Assembly: GCA_020634435.1 (NCBI GenBank)
Contig: JACKBS010000018.1
Span: forward strand, 1 to 64,000
Direction of reading: 5' to 3'
Length of the DNA: 64,000 nucleotides
From: Ardenticatenaceae bacterium
GTDB taxonomy: Bacteria; Chloroflexota; Anaerolineae; Promineifilales; Promineifilaceae
Position 1 is the stretch's first letter; each line of letters starts with the position of its first letter. The notes under the pieces were generated by a model that made no database searches, was not told the DNA's origin, and saw only the letters and a program-made list of their open reading frames with translations. The position numbers and the translations under genes are program-made. Below, piece by piece: positions 59,969 to 64,000 of the stretch.

Positions 59969-60751
59969 TTATGCCTCCTCTAAAATGCCGTGCTTCTCAC
60001 GCAGCCAGTCGTACCCTTTCTCTTCCAACTTCAGGGCCAAATCAGGGCCACCACTTTCAACGATACGGCCGTCCATCATAATGTGGACAAAATCGGGCTG
60101 AATATAGTTGAGAATCCGCTGGTAGTGGGTAATGACCAGCATACCCATGTTGAACTCCTGGCGCAGACGATTGGCCCCTTCGGACACGACGCGCAGCGCA
60201 TCAATGTCCAGACCAGAGTCTGTCTCATCCATGATGGCAATCTTGGGCTCTACCGTCGCCATCTGCAAAATCTCCACGCGCTTCTTTTCACCGCCGGAGA
60301 AACCTTCATTCAAATACCGGCCAGCAAATTTGTGGTCGATGCCCAACATATCCATTTTTTCTTTTAGCAAGCGGCGGAATTGGGGAATAGAGATGCCTTT
60401 GTCTTCCGGGTCCTCTGCCTGACGGCGGGAGTTAATGGTCTGGCGCAGGAATTTGGCCAGAGTTACCCCAGGCACCGACGCCGGATACTGGAAAGCCAAA
60501 AACAAACCAGCGCGGGAGCGTTCATCTGCTTCCATTTCAAACAAATCTTCACCACCAAAAATAACCTGCCCGGCGGTGGCTTCATAAGAAGGATGCCCAG
60601 CCAGGGTGTAGGCCAGGGTGCTTTTACCGGAACCATTGGGTCCCATGAGGGCGTGAACTTCGCCCTGCTTTACCAGCAAATCAATGCCTTTCAAAATAGG
60701 TTGATCACCTACGCTAGCATGTAAATTTTTAATTTCTAAGGCCGTTGTCAT
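59969..60751 (-). CDS. sufC: SUF complex ATPase SufC
   Basis: ABC-type ATPase that energises SufBD, 260 residues. Walker A GPNGSGKST, signature LNEGFSGGEKKRVE, Walker B IAIMDETDSGLD (a Thr in place of the usual Glu-Ile spacing, catalytic Glu kept in DETD) and the Q-loop region are present. ATG 60751. It is first in the operon and faces sufR across the divergent promoter region. Confidence 0.95.
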   Translation of the reverse strand: MTTALEIKNLHASVGDQPILKGIDLLVKQGEVHALMGPNGSGKSTLAYTLAGHPSYEATAGQVIFGGEDLFEMEADERSRAGLFLAFQYPASVPGVTLAKFLRQTINSRRQAEDPEDKGISIPQFRRLLKEKMDMLGIDHKFAGRYLNEGFSGGEKKRVEILQMATVEPKIAIMDETDSGLDIDALRVVSEGANRLRQEFNMGMLVITHYQRILNYIQPDFVHIMMDGRIVESGGPDLALKLEEKGYDWLREKHGILEEA

Positions 60752-60816
60752 GGTTGTCTTCTATCTCCTGTCAAGAAATTCTGTGCAATCTATATTTTGC
60801 CCATATTCAGGGGTGG

Positions 60817-60907
60817 ATTATAACATAGGCAGGTAGCACCGTCAATAAATATGATAAAAATGATAAAAATAGCATTTATTGACAACTCAGTCTGGGATTG
60901 TTATACT
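60817..60907. promoter_or_regulatory. Divergent sufC/sufR promoter pair with a shared inverted repeat
   Basis: - strand: TTGACG (60840-60845) and TATAAT (60817-60822) with 17-bp spacing. + strand: TTGACA (60879-60884) and TATACT (60902-60907) with 17-bp spacing. The perfect inverted repeat GTCAATAAAT (60841-60850) and ATTTATTGAC (60874-60883) overlaps both -35 elements, with two direct ATGATAAAA copies between. It is a symmetrical arrangement, likely the SufR control site. Leaders are about 60 nt (sufC) and 135 nt (sufR). Confidence 0.8.
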
Positions 60908-61049
60908 TTTTGCCAAATTTTTGAACAAAATTCAGCTCAAAAAAGCATGAGAACCAGCTTAAAAAGCTGTCTAGATTTTGCAAAATGCGCTTTGTAGAGG
61001 ATGTAAACCAGGTGCGGATTAATCAAGGTACAAGGCAAAGGATTCTATC

Positions 61050-61712
61050 GTGAAATCGGTAACAAGCAAGGATAAACAGAGCACGCGAGACCTCATTCTT
61101 CATGCCCTGAAAGCATCGGCTCAATGCAAAATTGAATCGCTGGCAGAAGCGGCCGATGTATCGCCCGTTACTGTGCGCCATCACCTGAATGCATTACAGG
61201 CTGAAGGGCTGATTGAAGTAGAAAGTGTACGGCGCAAGGTAGGACGGCCGTTTTACGTTTACACCCTCAGCGAAAAGGGCAATGAGCTGTTTCCGCAAAA
61301 ATATTTCAGCCTCACCAACCGACTGCTGGAAGAGCTCAAAGATCGCCTCCCCCCGGAAACGGTGAATGAAATTTTCATCAGCCTGGTGCAGCGCATCATG
61401 GAAGAGCATGCCGGGGAATTTGAAAAACTGCCCATCGAAGAACGGCTCAATTATGTGATAAACTTGTTGGGCAGCGAAGGGTTTTTGGCCCGCTGGGAAA
61501 AGAGAGAAGACGGCCGTTACCAGATCATCGAATACAGCTGTCCGTACATTTCTATGGGCCAGCAACACAATGAAGTGTGCACCCTGGACAAACAGCTCAT
61601 GGTTACGGTCTTGGGAACGGCCGTTGAGCAGCACAGCTGCATGTTACACGGTGACGAGTGCTGCCAATTTACTTTGCCAATACGGCCGTCTGACATCAAA
61701 ATAAATTCGTAA
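61050..61712 (+). CDS. sufR: SUF operon regulator SufR-like (Fe-S sensing winged helix)
   Basis: Regulator of Fe-S assembly, 220 residues. The N-terminal winged helix (~10-75, DVSPVTVRHHLNALQAEGLI) binds DNA. The C-terminal half carries SCPYISMGQQHNEVC (Cys x12 Cys) and, further on, HSCMLHGDECC, the cysteine set of cyanobacterial SufR, which holds a [4Fe-4S] cluster. GTG 61050 has AAAGGAT 6 nt upstream. It is divergent from sufC, and the inverted repeat between them is the natural target. Autoregulation is expected. Confidence 0.9.
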   Translation: MKSVTSKDKQSTRDLILHALKASAQCKIESLAEAADVSPVTVRHHLNALQAEGLIEVESVRRKVGRPFYVYTLSEKGNELFPQKYFSLTNRLLEELKDRLPPETVNEIFISLVQRIMEEHAGEFEKLPIEERLNYVINLLGSEGFLARWEKREDGRYQIIEYSCPYISMGQQHNEVCTLDKQLMVTVLGTAVEQHSCMLHGDECCQFTLPIRPSDIKINS

Positions 61713-61729
61713 AGCGAAGGAACAAGCAA

Positions 61730-62035
61730 ATGATCGCCAATAAAGAAGAAGAATTAATTGAATCCATGCGCAGCGTGATTGACCCCGAAATTGGGTTGAA
61801 CGTGGTCGAACTCGGCCTCTTGCGCAATCTGGACATTGATGAGGAAACTGACGCCGCCAAAATTACCATGATCCTCACCACCCCCTTCTGCCCCTACGGC
61901 CCGCAAATTATTGAGCAGGTGCGCATGGTGGGCAACCAGGTGATGCAAGGGGGTGTTACGGTAGAAATTGGCACTGAACTGTGGGACCCGTCGATGATGG
62001 AAGAAGGCGCGGGTGGCGATTGGGGCCTGTTCTAA
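61730..62035 (+). CDS. SufT/MIP18-family Fe-S maturation protein
   Basis: 101-residue DUF59 (MIP18/PaaD) protein that helps mature Fe-S proteins. MRSVIDPEIGLNVVELGLL and TTPFCPYGPQIIEQV contain the conserved DPE and Cys. AAGGA is ahead of ATG 61730. It lies 17 nt after sufR in one transcript and is not in the main suf operon. It ends 15 nt from the convergent glycosyltransferase gene. Confidence 0.9.
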   Translation: MIANKEEELIESMRSVIDPEIGLNVVELGLLRNLDIDEETDAAKITMILTTPFCPYGPQIIEQVRMVGNQVMQGGVTVEIGTELWDPSMMEEGAGGDWGLF

Positions 62036-62050
62036 CGCGCAGCCTAAGCC

Positions 62051-63004
62051 TTAATCCGTGTTGGAAATATTTTCAATCGGTCGATAAAGCTCCCCCTGTG
62101 GGAGCTTTTTTTTTGCCCGGTGGCGTGAGGCAAACCGTTCATAGAAAAATCCTGCGGCGTTGGCCGCTTGGGTACCAACCAACATCGCGGTTAGCCGCAG
62201 CGCGCGCCACCCTTTGCCGACGAGCAGCGGGTAGCTCACCAGCCTGAGATAAAAGCTTAATGATTCCAGCCGAATGATTCTATTGGTTCGCTCGCTGCGA
62301 ATGGTGTGAAACAACCAGGCACCCCGACCATAATTAAAATGCTGCCGCCAAAAGGAGCGTACATCCAGATAATGTTCATGATTCACTATGGCTTGCGGCA
62401 AGTAAAGCATGCCAAGACCATGCTGTCGCCAACGATCACAAAACTCCCGGTCCTCACCAGCAGCCAGAGACAGTGTTTCGTCAAATCCACCAACCTGCCT
62501 GTAACGCTCGGCTGCCAGGGCAAAATTATTGGAAGCCAGAAACCGGGCGTGGTCTGCTACAGAATTGTAATGGCCGTACAAATAATTAGTGAGCAGCTGG
62601 CTGGTTTGGGAAAACCAGTTCTGTGGCAGGGCATTTTGGGTGCGGCCGCCCACCATTTTGTCTGGATGGGCAAGCAAGCATAGCGCCAACTGGTATAGCC
62701 AGTCAGCATGAGGCGCACAATCATCGTCGGTGAAGGCCAGGAAACGGCCGTTTGCCACCCCAGCCCCAACATTACGCGCCGCTGCTGGACCTTTGTGGCG
62801 CTGCGTGACCAAATGAATTGTCATTTTCGCCTGGAAAGCAGCAACGAGCGGCGCCAGCAACATTCTGCTGCCATCATCTACCACTACCACTTCAAAAAGC
62901 GCACGTGGATAGTCCAGCTGGGTCAGTGCCTGGAGGCAGCGCCACAGCGGCAAGGGACGATCATAAGTGGGTACGATAATCGAAAATGTCGGTAAAGTTG
63001 TCAT
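62051..63004 (-). CDS. GT2-family glycosyltransferase
   Basis: 317-residue inverting glycosyltransferase for surface polysaccharide. FSIIVPTYDRP, VVVVDDGS and the acidic motif AFTDDDCAPHADW bind the nucleotide sugar and metal, and AGEDREFCDRW is the catalytic-base ED region. A hydrophobic segment near the C-terminus (~265-290) suggests membrane association. The last ~20 residues (from AKKKLPQGELYRPIE) are encoded across the terminator of the convergent sufT gene, so a terminator was built into a coding tail. Confidence 0.87.
   Translation of the reverse strand: MTTLPTFSIIVPTYDRPLPLWRCLQALTQLDYPRALFEVVVVDDGSRMLLAPLVAAFQAKMTIHLVTQRHKGPAAARNVGAGVANGRFLAFTDDDCAPHADWLYQLALCLLAHPDKMVGGRTQNALPQNWFSQTSQLLTNYLYGHYNSVADHARFLASNNFALAAERYRQVGGFDETLSLAAGEDREFCDRWRQHGLGMLYLPQAIVNHEHYLDVRSFWRQHFNYGRGAWLFHTIRSERTNRIIRLESLSFYLRLVSYPLLVGKGWRALRLTAMLVGTQAANAAGFFYERFASRHRAKKKLPQGELYRPIENISNTD
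62087..62114 (+). terminator. Rho-independent terminator of sufR-sufT
   Basis: AAGCTCCC (62087-62094), loop CCTGT, GGGAGCTT (62100-62107), then eight T. It lies 50 nt beyond sufT, within the 3' coding end of the convergent GT2 gene. Confidence 0.9.
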
Positions 63005-63134
63005 GAAGCAAAGAGTACCCCGGCATTAGCTATTTAGGCAGACACGGGGTCTCCTCCTAGGGTAGCCAATAGCACGGAATCTGGGGATAAATATTAGCCG
63101 ATAACCAGGACCTTTAGAAGTTTAATTTTGTGCG

Positions 63135-63140
63135 TATAAT
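63135..63140 (+). promoter_or_regulatory. -10 element directly before the subtilase gene
   Basis: TATAAT ends 8 nt before ATG 63149. The -35 candidate TTTAGA (63113-63118, 16-bp spacing) is weak. The transcript would be nearly leaderless. Confidence 0.45.
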
Positions 63141-63148
63141 CTTTTGGT

Positions 63149-64000
63149 ATGCAGCGCCGACTTGCTTTACTCATTTTCAGTTTAATAACGGCCGTCGGGT
63201 TTGCCACGTTTTTACTATGGCAAGTTGCCCAATTTGCGCCCGTACAGGCTGCCCCGGCCCTGGACAAAATCGAACCGGCCCTACTGGAAGCGCTGGCCGA
63301 AGGCACACCGGTGCGGTTTATTGCCGATCTGGCCGCAACGGCCGATTTTTCCACCCTCGCCCCCACGCATTCCCAAGCCCAACATACGGCCGTTTTGCAA
63401 ACCCTCCAACAAACAGCCACTACCAGCCAGGCTAACGCCCTGGCCAAATTGGAAACTCTAGAAACGACCGGTGACGTAACGGCCGTACGCTCTCTCTGGA
63501 TTGTCAACAGCATTGCCGCAACAGGGAACCTTGCCGCTGTGCAAGCCATCGCCAGCCTGCCCGAGGTGAGCCAGGTGCGGCTGGATACCGTTGTGCAGCA
63601 AATTCGCCCCACAGATGATGTAACCGCAACGCTGCTGGCTGGAGCAACGGCCGTCATCACTGGACCCGTCGCCAGTTGGGGCATTGATCGCATCAATGCG
63701 CCAGACGTGTGGCACGGGCTGGGTATCGACGGCAGCGGCGTCACCGTGGCCATCATGGACACCGGCGTCGATTGGCAGCACCCTGACCTGATTGACAATT
63801 ATCGCGGCAACCAGGGCGGTACAGTGGACCACAGCGGCAGCTGGTTTAACGCCGTTATCCCCACCGAAACCGTGCCAGTAGACAACATTGGCCACGGCAC
63901 GCACGTGATGGGAACGGCCGTTGGTCACAACGGCATTGGTGTCGCCCCCGGCGCAAACTGGATTGCCGTCAACATCGCTGATCCGTATGGCCTGATTTGG
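63149..64000 (+). CDS. Subtilisin-like serine protease (S8), N-terminal part
   Basis: Open to the window end, 284 codons so far. Signal or anchor helix (~4-32), then a ~150-residue pro-region of the I9 inhibitor type, then the catalytic domain from about residue 175: VAIMDTGVDWQHPDL with the catalytic Asp, and GHGTHVMGTA with the catalytic His. The active-site Ser would be beyond the end. Exported protease. It runs divergently from the GT2 gene. Five ACGGCCGT octamers occur in this 852-bp stretch, in line with the dense pattern seen elsewhere. Confidence 0.88.
   Translation, partial: MQRRLALLIFSLITAVGFATFLLWQVAQFAPVQAAPALDKIEPALLEALAEGTPVRFIADLAATADFSTLAPTHSQAQHTAVLQTLQQTATTSQANALAKLETLETTGDVTAVRSLWIVNSIAATGNLAAVQAIASLPEVSQVRLDTVVQQIRPTDDVTATLLAGATAVITGPVASWGIDRINAPDVWHGLGIDGSGVTVAIMDTGVDWQHPDLIDNYRGNQGGTVDHSGSWFNAVIPTETVPVDNIGHGTHVMGTAVGHNGIGVAPGANWIAVNIADPYGLIW

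Noticed and set aside
1..64000. tRNA, rRNA genes or a replication origin near gyrA
   Set aside because: No tRNA-like cloverleaf or rRNA segment was noticed on reading, and gyrA is not accompanied by gyrB, dnaA or DnaA-box clusters.

Overview
The window looks like a chromosomal segment of a Chloroflexota bacterium, most likely of the Anaerolineae/Ardenticatenia type. This is an inference from gene style, not from a marker gene: many secreted proteins with Pro/Thr-rich linkers, an FLPLV tail on one secreted enzyme, a PolX with a PHP domain, a SufCBD-rhodanese-SufS-SufU-Rieske cluster, and moderate GC. No rRNA, tRNA or CRISPR array was recognised. The most pervasive signal is the palindromic octamer ACGGCCGT. 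I counted about 85 copies by eye, where about one would be expected by base composition. It is sparser in the first ~18 kb (roughly 12 copies), which hints that the surface-polysaccharide region has a different history.

Layout. 1-7.6 kb: a possible membrane-protein 3' end, two tandem paralogous secreted DUF5060/glycosidase-like proteins, a YdjM-type membrane protein, a secreted SGNH esterase and a GT39-like membrane glycosyltransferase. 7.6-17.7 kb: a GT4 glycosyltransferase, a heptose-7-phosphate kinase and phosphoheptose isomerase pair, a large Asp-box surface protein, an acyl/peptidyl carrier protein with an adenylation enzyme, an internally deleted insertion sequence, and a second convergent adenylation enzyme. 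Together they suggest synthesis and decoration of a heptose-containing surface glycan. 18-25 kb: pyrF, a small membrane protein, a bactofilin-like/coiled-coil protein, mtnP, then a RodA/FtsW-family protein with a PBP-like protein that has lost all three catalytic motifs. 25-33 kb: a TPR protein, a MOSC protein, an unknown membrane protein, a 1372-residue lipoprotein fusing a di-heme peroxidase to an FG-GAP/UnbV propeller, and a glycerophosphodiesterase.

33-39 kb: an ABC uptake operon (glycerol-kinase-like FGGY kinase, two permeases, solute-binding lipoprotein) divergent from a SorC-type regulator; no ATPase gene is present. 39-43.5 kb: a hypothetical protein, an SH3-like protein, a cNMP-binding/PP2C phosphatase and PolX. 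43.8-47.7 kb: a peptide-type ABC system whose solute-binding protein appears circularly permuted, plus two permeases. 47.9-53.8 kb: a cell-wall hydrolase with its own near-consensus promoter, LysM and PH-like membrane proteins, a cold-shock-domain protein and gyrA. 54-62 kb: the SUF iron-sulfur cluster operon, divergent from sufR and sufT across a symmetric two-promoter region. 62-64 kb: a GT2 glycosyltransferase and the start of a subtilisin-like protease that runs off the end.

Intergenic space is rich in small palindromic elements. Two copies of one palindrome sit exactly at convergent gene ends and supply the TAG stop codon to both neighbours. A separate class of hairpins is built from iterated 6-8 nt units that differ at each locus. 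Other inverted-repeat families and ordinary terminators are also present.
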